Positions 8,029 through 17,522 are shown, counted from the stretch's first letter. The stretch is DNA of 64,000 nucleotides from an uncultured Anderseniella sp. (GCA_947488295.1 CANKYU010000007.1:62001-126000), one strand, 5' to 3'. Made by a program: numbers and translations. Notes: generated by a model from the letters alone, not told the origin.

Positions 8029-8859
8029 ATGGCCAAATCATTCACCAATCAACGCATGATCATCAATACGGTTGTCGCCTGGGGAATCGGTCTTCTGATC
8101 TTCTTCCCGATCCTGTGGACGATCCTGACCAGTTTCAAGACAGAAGCACAGGCGATCAATGATCCGCCGCTGTTCCTGGGCTTCGACTGGACACTGGAGA
8201 ACTATTCGATTGTGCAGGAACGCTCTGACTATATGCGCTTCCTGATGAATTCGGTGATCATCGCCGGCGGTTCGACCTTGCTTGGCATCGTCATTGCCAT
8301 ACCTGCCGCCTGGTCGATGGCGTTCGTACCCTCAAGACGCACCAAAGACATCCTGCTTTGGATGTTGTCGACCAAAATGCTGCCGGCAGTTGGCGTGCTC
8401 TATCCAATCTACCTTCTGTTCATAAAATTCGGGCTTCTCGACACGCGCCTCGGACTGGTGATCGTCATGATGTTGATCAACCTGCCGATCATCGTCTGGA
8501 TGCTTTACACCTACTTCCGGGAAATTCCGGTTGAGATCCTCGAAGCGGCACGCATGGACGGCGCCTCGCTGCGTGAGGAGCTCATATATGTGCTCACACC
8601 AATGGCCATTCCCGGCATTGCTTCAACTGTCCTTTTGAACTTTATCCTGGCATGGAATGAAGCATTCTGGACACTCAATCTGACGGCGGCAAAGGCTGCA
8701 CCACTGACCGCATTCATCGCCAGTTACTCGAGTCCGGAAGGGCTGTTCTACGCAAAGCTGAGTGCGGCCTCGACCATGGCGATCGCGCCAATACTGATCC
8801 TTGGCTGGTTCAGCCAAAAGCAACTTGTCCGCGGCCTGACATTCGGCGCGGTGAAGTGA
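8029..8859 (+). CDS. smoG: polyol ABC transporter permease, second subunit
   Basis: A 276-residue inner-membrane permease of the MalG type, partner of SmoF. It has a first membrane helix near VVAWGIGLLIFFPILW and the EAA loop around VEILEAARMDGASLREELIY. The ATG at 8029 follows GAGGAAG at good spacing, ten bases after the smoF stop. A longer in-frame reading from 7993 would overlap the end of smoF and add a polar N-terminus, so it is unlikely. Confidence 0.92.
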   Translation: MAKSFTNQRMIINTVVAWGIGLLIFFPILWTILTSFKTEAQAINDPPLFLGFDWTLENYSIVQERSDYMRFLMNSVIIAGGSTLLGIVIAIPAAWSMAFVPSRRTKDILLWMLSTKMLPAVGVLYPIYLLFIKFGLLDTRLGLVIVMMLINLPIIVWMLYTYFREIPVEILEAARMDGASLREELIYVLTPMAIPGIASTVLLNFILAWNEAFWTLNLTAAKAAPLTAFIASYSSPEGLFYAKLSAASTMAIAPILILGWFSQKQLVRGLTFGAVK

Positions 8860-8869
8860 GGAGAATGAC

Positions 8870-9874
8870 ATGGGCCGTATCGTACTTAACAAGGTATCCA
8901 AGAGCTTCGGCGACACGGAGGTCATTCCACCACTTGACCTTACAATTGAAGATGGCGAGTTCACAGTTTTTGTCGGTCCGTCCGGCTGTGGAAAGTCGAC
9001 ATTGCTGCGCCTGATTGCGGGACTGGAGGATGTGACAGCCGGCACAATTGAGATTGACGGAAAAGACGCCACGCAGGTTTCTCCGGCAAAACGGGGCCTT
9101 GCCATGGTGTTCCAGTCATACGCTTTGTATCCGCACATGACAGTGAGAAAAAATATCTCGTTTCCGCTACGCATGGCCAAGCTGGACAAGGCGGAACAGG
9201 ATCGCCGGGTTGAACGTGCCGCTTCGGTGCTGAACCTCACCGACTATCTTGACCGGCGGCCGGGGCAGTTATCCGGCGGCCAGCGTCAGCGCGTCGCTAT
9301 CGGGCGCGCCATCGTGCGCGAACCGGCAGCATTCCTGTTTGATGAGCCACTGTCCAATCTTGATGCTGCCCTGCGCGTCGGCATGCGTCTCGAAATCAGC
9401 GAGCTTCACGAGCGGCTCAAGACCACGATGATCTACGTCACCCACGATCAGGTCGAAGCCATGACTATGGCAGACAGGATTGTCGTGTTGCGGGCCGGCC
9501 ACATCGAGCAGGTGGGCAGTCCGCTTGAGCTCTACCACACTCCCCGCAACCTGTTTGTTGCAGGGTTCATCGGCTCCCCGAAGATGAACTTCATTGCCGG
9601 CAAGGAAGCTGAAAAACACGGTGCACACACAGTCGGCATCCGGCCTGAGCACATCATGGTCACGGAAAAAAAGGGGTCCTGGGCGGGCGTTGTCGGGGTG
9701 TCGGAGCATCTCGGTTCAGACACGTTCCTCCATGTCCATGAGACCGGACTTGCCGATACCATTACTGTTCGCGCGGGTGGTGAAGTCGGCTTCAGACACG
9801 GGGACCGGATCCACCTCACACCTCGTGACGATGTCATCCACAAATTTGATACTGGTGGTCTTCGAAGCGAATGA
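8870..9874 (+). CDS. smoK: polyol ABC transporter ATP-binding protein
   Basis: A 334-residue ATPase of the MalK/UgpC group that powers SmoFG. Motifs in order: Walker A GPSGCGKST, Q-loop MVFQSYALYPHMTV, signature LSGGQRQRVAIGRA, Walker B AFLFDEPLSNLD and the H-loop THDQVEAM. A C-terminal regulatory (TOBE-type) domain follows, with the conserved GIRPEHI. It is slightly shorter than typical MalK but looks complete. It starts 10 bases after smoG, and its stop overlaps the start of the mannitol dehydrogenase gene. Confidence 0.94.
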   Translation: MGRIVLNKVSKSFGDTEVIPPLDLTIEDGEFTVFVGPSGCGKSTLLRLIAGLEDVTAGTIEIDGKDATQVSPAKRGLAMVFQSYALYPHMTVRKNISFPLRMAKLDKAEQDRRVERAASVLNLTDYLDRRPGQLSGGQRQRVAIGRAIVREPAAFLFDEPLSNLDAALRVGMRLEISELHERLKTTMIYVTHDQVEAMTMADRIVVLRAGHIEQVGSPLELYHTPRNLFVAGFIGSPKMNFIAGKEAEKHGAHTVGIRPEHIMVTEKKGSWAGVVGVSEHLGSDTFLHVHETGLADTITVRAGGEVGFRHGDRIHLTPRDDVIHKFDTGGLRSE

Positions 9875-11397
9875 ACGGATTTGCGGGAAAAGACCCGGCG
9901 ACAACACAAATTGCACACGGCAGCGGATTGATTCAGCTTACCAACTCAACATTGAAGGAAATGCCGATCCAGGTCAGGCGACCCGGCTATGATCGCAGCC
10001 GGCTGACACCGGGCATTGTTCATATCGGCCTTGGCAATTTCCATCGTGCACACCAGGCCTGGTATGTACATCGACTGCTCGACGAGGGTCGTTGCAATGA
10101 CTGGGCGATCATCGGCGCCGGAGTTCGTGAGGCCGATGCGGCACAGCGCGAGAAGTTGCAGGCGCAAGACTATCTGACCACCCTGGTTGAACTGGGCCCG
10201 TCTGGAAAGTCCGCCGAAATCATCGGTTCGATGATCGATTTTGTTGAAGTCGAGGCTGACAACGCGGCACTGATCCGGACACTGGGCGATCCGGCGATAC
10301 GGATCGTCTCGCTGACCGTTACGGAGGGCGGCTATTATTCCGCCCCGGTCAGTGGAACGTTTGATGCCGAACACCCCGACATCATACACGATGCACAGTT
10401 TCCCGACCGGCCCAGAACCGCGTTCGGCGCGATAGTTGCCGCGCTTCGGCACCGGCGCGACACGGGACTTGGTCCGCTTACGGCGCTGAGCTGTGACAAC
10501 CTGCGGGGTAACGGGGCCATTTTGCGTCAGACAGTGACGTCACTGGCAGCACTTGCCGATCCGAACCTGGCAGACTGGATTGACAAGAACTGCAGCTTCC
10601 CAAATTCCGTAGTCGATTGCATCGTACCCGCTACCAGTCCGAAAGAAATTGCGATCGCAGCGTCTTTCGGAATTGAAGACAATGCGCCGGTGACGCACGA
10701 AAAATACCGTCAGTGGGTCATTGAAGATGATTTCTGTGCCGGGCGTCCCTGCTGGGAGCGGGTCGGTGTCGTGTTTTCCGGCAGCGTTCATGCTCATGAG
10801 ACCATGAAGATCCGCATTCTCAATGCGGGCCATCAGATCGTAGCCTGCCCTGGCGAACTCCTCTCCGTAGCGACGATTTCCGATTGCATGTCGCATCCGC
10901 TCATTCATGCGTTCTTTCGCAAAGTACAAAACACGGAGATTGCGCCGCTCGTTGAACCAGTGCCTGAGATGGCCCCACATGAATACGTCGACCTGGTAGC
11001 CGAGCGCTTTTCAAATCCGGCCATCGTCGACACGACCCGCCGGGTGGTGTCCGACGGCTCCTCCCGCCATACGGGATTTGTTCTGCCCATCCTGCGCGAT
11101 GGGCTTGAGAACGGTGCGCCGGTACAGGGGCTTGCCCTGCTCGAGGCGATTTGGGCCCGCCTGTGCGAAGGTGTGCGCGAGGACGGGACAACAATCGAAC
11201 CCAACGATGCCAACTGGATCCAGCTTCAGCTAGCGGCGCGCAAGGCGCGAGACAGGCCTCTTGCCTGGCTCGAGCAGCAGCACCTGTATGGTGATCTTGT
11301 AAATGCGCCACAATTCACCGCTGCTTTTGAGCGTTGGCTCTCCCTCATTTGGAGCGATGGCAGCCGGAAGGCCCTGGAAGTTTATCTGCATGACTAG
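9871..11397 (+). CDS. mtlK: mannitol 2-dehydrogenase family (polyol dehydrogenase)
   Basis: A 508-residue long-chain polyol dehydrogenase, zinc-independent and NAD-linked in this family. It oxidises a hexitol such as mannitol to the ketose, here probably fructose. The Rossmann signature region IVHIGLGNFHRAHQAWY and the C-terminal domain around KIRILNAGHQIVACPGELL match the mannitol dehydrogenase family; the polyol-contacting lysine of the family usually lies in this second region, but here the segment reads MKIRILNAGH. The ATG overlaps the smoK stop as ATGA. No smoS-type sorbitol dehydrogenase is in this operon, so mannitol or D-arabinitol is the likelier main substrate. Confidence 0.9.
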   Translation: MNGFAGKDPATTQIAHGSGLIQLTNSTLKEMPIQVRRPGYDRSRLTPGIVHIGLGNFHRAHQAWYVHRLLDEGRCNDWAIIGAGVREADAAQREKLQAQDYLTTLVELGPSGKSAEIIGSMIDFVEVEADNAALIRTLGDPAIRIVSLTVTEGGYYSAPVSGTFDAEHPDIIHDAQFPDRPRTAFGAIVAALRHRRDTGLGPLTALSCDNLRGNGAILRQTVTSLAALADPNLADWIDKNCSFPNSVVDCIVPATSPKEIAIAASFGIEDNAPVTHEKYRQWVIEDDFCAGRPCWERVGVVFSGSVHAHETMKIRILNAGHQIVACPGELLSVATISDCMSHPLIHAFFRKVQNTEIAPLVEPVPEMAPHEYVDLVAERFSNPAIVDTTRRVVSDGSSRHTGFVLPILRDGLENGAPVQGLALLEAIWARLCEGVREDGTTIEPNDANWIQLQLAARKARDRPLAWLEQQHLYGDLVNAPQFTAAFERWLSLIWSDGSRKALEVYLHD

Positions 11398-11424
11398 GGT
11401 CAGGACCCCGGAAGGAGCAGGTTG

Positions 11425-12375
11425 ATGTATCTCGTGTGCGGAGAAGCGCTGTTCGATATTTTTTCGGATGATCAGACGGATGCCAGTGCTTTCAAAATGG
11501 AGGCTGTCGCAGGTGGTTCACCTTTCAATGTGGCCATCGGCATAGCGCGACTTGGAGGCAAGTCTGCGCTGCTCACCGGCATCTCCTATGACATGCTGGG
11601 GCAAAGGCTGGCAGCGACGCTGGAGCGCGAGAATGTGTCGACGAAATATCTGGTTCGTTCCGGCAATCGAACAACGTTGAGCCTGGTCGGCATCGACCGA
11701 CATGGCCACCCCGGCTATGTCTTCTACGGGTTGGGCTCGGCTGACTGCAACGTCCATCCACAGGACCTGCCAACCATTGGAAATGAGATTACGGGTATAC
11801 ACTTCGGCTCTTATTCGCTTGTCGTACGCCCTGTCGCCGATGCAGTTTCATCCCTTCTTCACATGGCCGGGGGCAGATTTGTTTCCGTCGATCCGAATGT
11901 ACGCCTCAACGTCGAACCGGACATTGATATCTGGCGAGAACGGCTGGCCGAATATGCCGCCAGAGCAGACCTGCTGAAGATCAGCACGGAAGATATGCAA
12001 GCGCTGTACACCAGCGCCAGCGTGGAGTCCAAAGTGGCAGATTGGCTTGATCTTGGTGTCAGGCTGGTTATCGTCACCGATGGCTCCAGGAAAGTTTCGG
12101 CGTGGAACCGATCAGGAGATGTTGTTCAGGTCGAGCCTCCGGCAACCGATGTCGTGGATACGGTCGGTGCGGGAGACAGCTTCCAGGCGGCTGTGTTAGC
12201 GAAGTTGGCAGAGGACGGAAAGAGCGCTCCCAAAACCGCACTTGACGCTCTTGATCCCGCAAGTCTGAAACGCCTTCTCATCTTTGGTGTCTCAGCCGCG
12301 GGTATCACATGTCAACGGCGTGGCGCCGATCTCCCGCGCAGAAACGAACTTGTCGTCGACGTGGCAGGCGCTTAA
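11425..12375 (+). CDS. mtlZ: PfkB family carbohydrate kinase, probable fructokinase
   Basis: A 316-residue ribokinase-fold kinase. The substrate-side GGSPFNVAIGIARLGGKSA (about residues 31-49) and the catalytic DTVGAGDSFQAAVL near the C-terminus are both present. As the last gene of the polyol operon it most likely phosphorylates the fructose made by mannitol dehydrogenase, as MtlZ does in Rhodobacter polyol operons. ATG 11425 follows GGAAGGAG; a TTG three bases earlier is an unlikely start. The symbol is given by analogy of position. Confidence 0.88.
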   Translation: MYLVCGEALFDIFSDDQTDASAFKMEAVAGGSPFNVAIGIARLGGKSALLTGISYDMLGQRLAATLERENVSTKYLVRSGNRTTLSLVGIDRHGHPGYVFYGLGSADCNVHPQDLPTIGNEITGIHFGSYSLVVRPVADAVSSLLHMAGGRFVSVDPNVRLNVEPDIDIWRERLAEYAARADLLKISTEDMQALYTSASVESKVADWLDLGVRLVIVTDGSRKVSAWNRSGDVVQVEPPATDVVDTVGAGDSFQAAVLAKLAEDGKSAPKTALDALDPASLKRLLIFGVSAAGITCQRRGADLPRRNELVVDVAGA

Positions 12376-12484
12376 ATCAAAAATGTTTTCAGAGTACTCG
12401 GGCAACTTTACGGGTTCATGTGCACCCATGTTGCTATGGATTTCGTTTTGTTTCGCGTCTGGAGGAGTTGGCGACCCGCTTTAA

Positions 12485-12979
12485 TCAGGACATGTCGCCT
12501 GACAGTTTGACCGGAGGATAGATCGCGTCGCAGCGGCTTGGTGAGATGACGACCTGAAACACCCGGCTGCCGTCCATCAAATGGAATGAATCGATAACGC
12601 TGACCCCGGTCCGGTAGAGCGCTCCGTGAATGAATGTCAGGCAGGCCTGTTTCAGCCATTTGTGCTCGACCGTTGCCGCGTCATCTGCGAGATGGGCCTG
12701 CTCGCGCGCTTCGATGCGATAGTGGATCACCCGCGCGGTCCGGTCCACGTCGACACCGGTCACCTCAAGCCTGGGCGCTGAGCCCCAGCCGTTCGGAAGA
12801 TTGCCGGCAATGTCGCGCCGGTAGAGTTTTCCCTGCCGGTAAAGCCATTCGGTCTGTTCGTCTGCGGTGGCTGTTTCGTAGACGAAATCCTTCAGGTGCT
12901 TTGACTTTTCTGTAACCGCGACCGCGATTCCGGCGGCAAGGCAGACACAGGCAACAGCGGCGCCAGCGATCAGTTTCAT
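12485..12979 (-). CDS. hypothetical exported or membrane-anchored protein
   Basis: A 164-residue protein I do not recognise. The first 22 residues (MKLIAGAAVACVCLAAGIAV) form a hydrophobic signal peptide or anchor; the rest is soluble and rich in charged residues, with cysteines in KQACLTFIHG and SPSRCDAIYPP that could form a disulfide in the periplasm. It lies 28 bases downstream of the DUF3592-type gene on the same strand, so the two may be co-transcribed. The short C-terminus (VKLSGDMS) is intact. Confidence 0.7.
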   Translation of the reverse strand: MKLIAGAAVACVCLAAGIAVAVTEKSKHLKDFVYETATADEQTEWLYRQGKLYRRDIAGNLPNGWGSAPRLEVTGVDVDRTARVIHYRIEAREQAHLADDAATVEHKWLKQACLTFIHGALYRTGVSVIDSFHLMDGSRVFQVVISPSRCDAIYPPVKLSGDMS

Positions 12980-13007
12980 GGTTTGACCCTACAACCGGAG
13001 AGTAAAT

Positions 13008-13571
13008 CTACTGACGCTTGCCAAAGCCGGTTGCACCTGCGGTGCTGACCGAATTGAGGCGCCTTGCAACATTGTCGTTTTGTGCCACACCGCCGCCTGA
13101 CTGCGAGAGATATCCCGACACGCCGCCCCAGACCAGGTAACCACCGAGAACCGAGAACAGGAACAACAGAATGCCGCGCATGACCGGAAAGCTGGCAGGA
13201 CTGATCGCGTCCATTTTTTCAACGCTGTTATAGGTGCGCAGAGACGGGATCGCGTTGATCGACGGGTTGTTCGAATGATACATGACCCGGACTTTCTGGC
13301 CTTCGCGCAAGGATGAGTATTCTGCCGGCGAAATCGAATAGCTCTTTGTGTAAAGCTCGCCGTCGTGAGCGCGAAATGAGTATTTGATGTAGTGATCCAC
13401 CTTCTTTGCAAGGCGGGTTACGCGGAGTGTGTTTGCGCTGAGCGTATCAATCGTCGCCGTCGCCTCCATGTCGCGGTTGGCGGTATTGTCACCCAAAACC
13501 ATCTCTTTGGCACCGTTCAGCGCACCAACCAGCAACAAAACCCCGATGATCGGTTTGACAATATTCCACAT
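13008..13571 (-). CDS. DUF3592-type membrane protein
   Basis: A 187-residue protein with a hydrophobic N-terminal segment (IVKPIIGVLLLVGALNG) and a second membrane helix around GILLFLFSVLGGYLVWGG. Between them is an extracytoplasmic beta-rich domain with HYIKYSFRAHDGELYTKS and the LREGQKVRVMYHSNNPS stretch typical of DUF3592 proteins (cysteine-free in this copy). The tail is polar. The role of the family is unknown. It probably shares a transcript with the smaller exported protein downstream. Confidence 0.7.
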   Translation of the reverse strand: MWNIVKPIIGVLLLVGALNGAKEMVLGDNTANRDMEATATIDTLSANTLRVTRLAKKVDHYIKYSFRAHDGELYTKSYSISPAEYSSLREGQKVRVMYHSNNPSINAIPSLRTYNSVEKMDAISPASFPVMRGILLFLFSVLGGYLVWGGVSGYLSQSGGGVAQNDNVARRLNSVSTAGATGFGKRQ

Positions 13572-13969
13572 GACGCGTCCCCTTCGAATTCAAAAAACTC
13601 GGGCGAAACCTTATCCCGTCCCAATTAAGAGGCCGTGATGATAATAGTATCATTTTGATAGGTTCTGACAGTAAACGGTCGGCGAAGGTGACCTGATCGA
13701 CTTATCGAATCATGAAAGTCGTTGGCACTTGGCAATGACAATGTTTCACCATGAGGCTGGTAGGAAAGTCTCTGAGTTGACGCGATCTGATTTCGAAGCT
13801 GGCGTTTTGCTTGCAGAGAAAGTTATTGATGGTGATTGACAGATTTGCCTGTTCACTTGCGTAGGTTCGGAACGAGAGGCCGCACCGCAGCGTTTACGTC
13901 CCACAACGGAAGTCAGCAATGGACGGTATCCGCACAGGAATGCTATCCGCACCAATACATCTCATGTCA
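13572..13969. other. intergenic region, only a doubtful small frame
   Basis: About 400 bases between the DUF3592-type gene and the convergently ending peroxidase gene. Nothing clear is present except an AT-rich stretch near 13640-13660 and a short protein-like reading frame at 13735-13839, listed separately. Confidence 0.55.
13735..13839 (+). CDS. possible small ORF or gene remnant
   Basis: A 34-codon frame (MTMFHHEAGRKVSELTRSDF onward, ending KVIDGD). The same frame stays open about 20 codons upstream without a start codon (GEGDLIDLSNHESRWHLA). The amino-acid make-up looks protein-like, so this could be the tail of a decayed gene or a real small protein. No good ribosome site is seen. Very tentative. 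Confidence 0.2.
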   Translation: MTMFHHEAGRKVSELTRSDFEAGVLLAEKVIDGD

Positions 13970-15037
13970 TCATTTAGCCGCGAGACCGGGAATATCGGGA
14001 ACCTTAACCTTGACCGTATGCGTAAGTGCATTGAGGAACGCGACAAGGTCCCATTTTTCGCGGTCGGTCAGGCCCAGGGGTTCGATCAGGGGCGACAGGT
14101 TGGCATCGCGGTCACCGCCACGGTCGTAGAACTCCACCACACCTTCAAGCGTACCGATGGAACCGTTGTGCATGTACGGTGCGGTCAATGCCACATTGCG
14201 CAGTCCGGGGGTTTTGAAGGCGCCGCGAAACTGCCTTTTCTCGTCCTCGGTTTTCATTTTCGCGCCGCGGCCTTCATCATCGCTGTCGACGCCGATATTG
14301 TGAAACTGCCAGTCGGTCAGGTTCGGGCCGCTGTGACACGCCGTACAGTTTCCCTTGCCCTCGTAGATCGCCAGGCCGCGCTTTGCCTCGATGGACAGGG
14401 CCTGCTTGTCGCCGGCCATGTACTTGTCATAGGCGGAGTTGTTGCTGACCAGCGTGCGCTCGAACGCGGCGATGGCCAGCGCGATGTTCAGATGCGTTAC
14501 GTCACCTTCAGGCGGGAAGGCCTGTCTGAACATCTCTTGATAGGCTGGCTCGGCCTTCACCTTCGGCAGGAAGCCCTTCAGTATCTTGCGCGAGCGCGTG
14601 GACTTGAATGCCTGGGCCTCCAGCGGCTCCAGGCAGGTCTCGATCCCGGTGTCTTCAGCCTTCAGGCACTGGCCGGCCGGTGTGCGTCCGTCCCAGTGAA
14701 CAACCGGTGCATCGGTCAGGTTATAGACAGTTGGCGAATTGCGCTTTGCGCGTTTCCAGTCCTTGTGGCCGCTCAGGTCGAGCGCCACACCGTCTGCATA
14801 TCCCGCATGCGGGCTGTGGCAGCTGGCGCAGGACTGGTCTTCTGACAGCACAAGGCGCGGATCGAAAAACAGGTGCCTTCCCAGGTCTACGGCAGCATCG
14901 CTGCGCGGCGTGCCTTCAGGCCAGGTGCTTCGGTCGTTAACCGGCGTTACGGAACTGTCGGCGCGTGCCTGACCTGTGCCAAGCGCCACAAGCATCAAAG
15001 CTGCAAGAACGGTTTCTCTGCGGATTCGAAATTTCAT
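13970..15037 (-). CDS. di-heme cytochrome c peroxidase family protein (CcpA/MauG-like)
   Basis: A 355-residue periplasmic protein with a signal peptide (cleavage near GQARA-DS) and two c-type heme sites: Cys70-Ala-Ser-Cys-His74 and Cys231-Thr-Ala-Cys-His235. The spacing and the motifs LGRHLFFDPRLV and FRGAFKTPGLRNV are those of bacterial di-heme peroxidases, which reduce hydrogen peroxide or, in MauG-like members, oxidise a protein partner. It follows the DUF4185 gene after 64 bases and has the ribosome site AGGAGGT. The pairing hints that the peroxidase-type enzyme acts with that secreted protein. Confidence 0.92.
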   Translation of the reverse strand: MKFRIRRETVLAALMLVALGTGQARADSSVTPVNDRSTWPEGTPRSDAAVDLGRHLFFDPRLVLSEDQSCASCHSPHAGYADGVALDLSGHKDWKRAKRNSPTVYNLTDAPVVHWDGRTPAGQCLKAEDTGIETCLEPLEAQAFKSTRSRKILKGFLPKVKAEPAYQEMFRQAFPPEGDVTHLNIALAIAAFERTLVSNNSAYDKYMAGDKQALSIEAKRGLAIYEGKGNCTACHSGPNLTDWQFHNIGVDSDDEGRGAKMKTEDEKRQFRGAFKTPGLRNVALTAPYMHNGSIGTLEGVVEFYDRGGDRDANLSPLIEPLGLTDREKWDLVAFLNALTHTVKVKVPDIPGLAAK

Positions 15038-15101
15038 TTTTTGACCTCCTGATCAACTTGCGTTCGTGATAATTTGCAGATGTGCGTGAGCGTCGTGCGC
15101 C

Positions 15102-16556
15102 CTACGGCGTGGTGAGCGTGGTTTTCATCAGCACGACCCGGTACGGGTTCCATGTCGAGATGTTCCAGTAGATGGTTGCGGAGTTCGGCTCAGGTCCGGG
15201 CTTGGTGAATGTCGAGAGGATGTTGACCCCGTATTCGACGCCGAAATCCAAATTGGGGTTTGGCGAGGGTGCCGGGCACATGTTCAGACCACCGGGCCGG
15301 AACGGATCAGTCTGGGCGCAGCCGCCGCCCAGCGCCGGGTACAGGACGCCGTCCGGGCAGCCGCCATAGGCGCCCTCGGCGGTTGCATTCCACATGAGCT
15401 GCGGATCGGACCAGGGACCCCAGGGATGCGGCGCCGTGCGCAGGCGGATACCGGCATTGGGGTCGTTGGGCACAATGGTGAAGGGAAACGGCAGGCGGCC
15501 GCCATACAGCATGACGAACTGGTTCAGGCTCGGCACCCAGGCAATCGAGTGCTGCAGGACCTGGCCGACCTGTTCGTCTTCAATGACCGGCACGGCGTCA
15601 GCCTGATCGTCACTCCAGACGGGCTGACCGGCTTTCAGCCCGGCGAAATAGCGCGGTTGCCAGCTTGCCGGGCCTGAGGGTCCCTGCAGGCCGGGAAGCG
15701 GATGATGCAGCAGATAAAGATCGGCCGTGGTGCCCGCAGTGGCAGCGAATGCTGGCCGGCCCCACATGAGAAGCTCGCCGGTGGACAGGCCAAAGCCTGA
15801 GGCCGGCGCGGTGTAGTCGTTGGCAGCCGGGTTGTTCTCGTTGAAGGTTTTTACGGTTCGCGCCGTCGCGTTGAGGAACTTGCCGGTCACGAAGGTGTGC
15901 CGCACTCTGTAGCGATTTATCGTGAGCCCGAGCGGGCCAGGCGTGCGGGAGACGTGGCGTTCGGCAGCGGCGGCTTCAGGCATTGAACTGGTTGGATCGA
16001 CGCAAACGTTGGAGGCGCCGCACGCCAGGTCACCCGGACAGGCGTTTCCCGGACCGCACTGGACCTCATTATTGCCGGAAAAATAGCCATAGGCGCGCCG
16101 GTTGTCGCTCCACCCGGTGATCGGTGTTCTGAGGGCGCCCATCGGCAATTGGACGCCGTTCTTGAAGACCCGGATTGGCCGGGCGGCGTCGCCCGCGTCC
16201 TTAAGGAAGCGCAGGTCCAGACAATCGTCGGGATCGTTGTCCTGGCCGAAAAACATCGCACCGACGGAATCGTCGGACGGCGGCGCTGAACAGATCGCAT
16301 TGTTCTGTACCCAAGTGTCGCCGAACAGCATGATCAAACGATGACGGTGCCGGAAGCTCAGGCCAAGGTCGGTACCATACAATTGCAGGTTCGGCTGGTG
16401 GTTCGATGTGGCATTGGTGCCGCTATGGCCGCCATTGCCGACCAGCGTGCAGATGAACTGGTTGTTGGCGTCGAGCGCGTGGGCTGATAGCGGGGCGAGA
16501 AGACCGGCAGCCAGGGCCGCGATCCGGAGAATGCGTTTATGCAGCGAATACGTCAT
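15102..16556 (-). CDS. DUF4185-type exported protein
   Basis: A 484-residue protein with a clear signal peptide (LAAGLLAPLSAHA). The segment RLIMLFGDTWVQ and the overall pattern of short beta strands with Gly, Trp and Pro fit a DUF4185 beta-propeller-like domain. A cysteine-rich insert (CGPGNACPGDLACGASNVC, about residues 170-190) suggests disulfides and hence life outside the cytoplasm. It is the upstream partner of the di-heme peroxidase gene. Family assignment is moderate; no activity can be stated, although such propellers often bind or cleave carbohydrate. Confidence 0.75.
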   Translation of the reverse strand: MTYSLHKRILRIAALAAGLLAPLSAHALDANNQFICTLVGNGGHSGTNATSNHQPNLQLYGTDLGLSFRHRHRLIMLFGDTWVQNNAICSAPPSDDSVGAMFFGQDNDPDDCLDLRFLKDAGDAARPIRVFKNGVQLPMGALRTPITGWSDNRRAYGYFSGNNEVQCGPGNACPGDLACGASNVCVDPTSSMPEAAAAERHVSRTPGPLGLTINRYRVRHTFVTGKFLNATARTVKTFNENNPAANDYTAPASGFGLSTGELLMWGRPAFAATAGTTADLYLLHHPLPGLQGPSGPASWQPRYFAGLKAGQPVWSDDQADAVPVIEDEQVGQVLQHSIAWVPSLNQFVMLYGGRLPFPFTIVPNDPNAGIRLRTAPHPWGPWSDPQLMWNATAEGAYGGCPDGVLYPALGGGCAQTDPFRPGGLNMCPAPSPNPNLDFGVEYGVNILSTFTKPGPEPNSATIYWNISTWNPYRVVLMKTTLTTP

Positions 16557-16693
16557 GCTTCACCTCGAGGCCGCCCCTCGTTTGTGATGTCCCATACTGG
16601 CGGGGTCACAACCGGCTGTATGCGACATTTCTCACAGAGTTTGTATTTGTCGGGATCAGGTGCGGCTGCGCGGCTTGAAAATCCGCTGTTACC

Positions 16694-17497
16694 TCACCCG
16701 AACAGCTGCTCGTGCCGCCCTGCGATTGTCGGCCAGACAGAGGCGATGTCCGGGACATCCAGGCCGAAGTCGTCGTGCAGGCAGTCAACCAGCGCCCTGC
16801 CTGAAGACAGCACCTGTTCGCTTGTGCCTTGCGGTCCGATTGTCTTCTTCACACAGCCACGCAGGATCACGTGGCGGTCAGGGGTGCGGCGCTGGGCCTT
16901 CAGCATGCGCCGGAACGATGAGGTCTCGTCGGTCTGCAGGGATTTGCTGATCTCGTCGAAATAGCTGTCGCCTACCGGGTCCAGCCGGTAGTCAAACGAG
17001 GTGGGCTCGCCTTGTGCAAGCTGTTCTGAAAACCGGAACCAGCCGTTGTCTTCGTCTGTCACCGACACGGTATAGGGCGGCTGGCGCGTGTTTGCCATCA
17101 GCAGCGGGACTGGCTCGATCATGCTGCCGCCGAAGCCGGTGTCCACCAGCAGCGGTTCATCGCAATCCACGCGTAAGACCATGTGATCGGCGCGCGCGGT
17201 GCGGCTTTCGCCGTTATTGCCGACATGGGCGGCCAGAGTCTGGACCTTGAAGCCGATTTCCGTCAGGGCCCAGCGGAACAGACCATTGAGCTCGAAACAC
17301 CAGCCGCCGCGGTGGTTGTCCACCACCTTGGTGTAGGCGCTTTCGACATCTGTCGGCACCGGGATGCGAAGTTGCTGGTCAAGGTTTTCGAACGGCACTG
17401 ACCGCAGCTGTGCCTGCATGAGCGCGGCAAGCGTTGCCCGGTCCGGGCGCGGGGTGCCGATGAAGCGGATGCGGGTGAGGTAGCGGGCGAGGTTCAT
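16694..17497 (-). CDS. nat: arylamine N-acetyltransferase
   Basis: A 267-residue acetyl-CoA-dependent acetyltransferase of the NAT family. The catalytic triad is visible: Cys67 in RGGWCFELN, His105 in RADHMVLRV and Asp119 in LLVDTGFGG. The N-terminal helical part ends in VPFENLDQQL, which is also typical. The length is normal. The family acetylates arylamines and hydrazines in the cytoplasm. It stands alone, 138 bases before the DUF4185 gene, and its start is close to a palindromic repeat. Confidence 0.93.
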   Translation of the reverse strand: MNLARYLTRIRFIGTPRPDRATLAALMQAQLRSVPFENLDQQLRIPVPTDVESAYTKVVDNHRGGWCFELNGLFRWALTEIGFKVQTLAAHVGNNGESRTARADHMVLRVDCDEPLLVDTGFGGSMIEPVPLLMANTRQPPYTVSVTDEDNGWFRFSEQLAQGEPTSFDYRLDPVGDSYFDEISKSLQTDETSSFRRMLKAQRRTPDRHVILRGCVKKTIGPQGTSEQVLSSGRALVDCLHDDFGLDVPDIASVWPTIAGRHEQLFG

Positions 17498-17522
17498 GAG
17501 CTTGTGATGTTACCACCTGTCT

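Noticed and set aside
13919..14845. Long plus-strand frame opposite the di-heme peroxidase gene
   Set aside because: It is antisense to a gene with two perfect heme motifs and a signal peptide; the frame shows no family pattern and is a normal by-product of GC-rich codon use.
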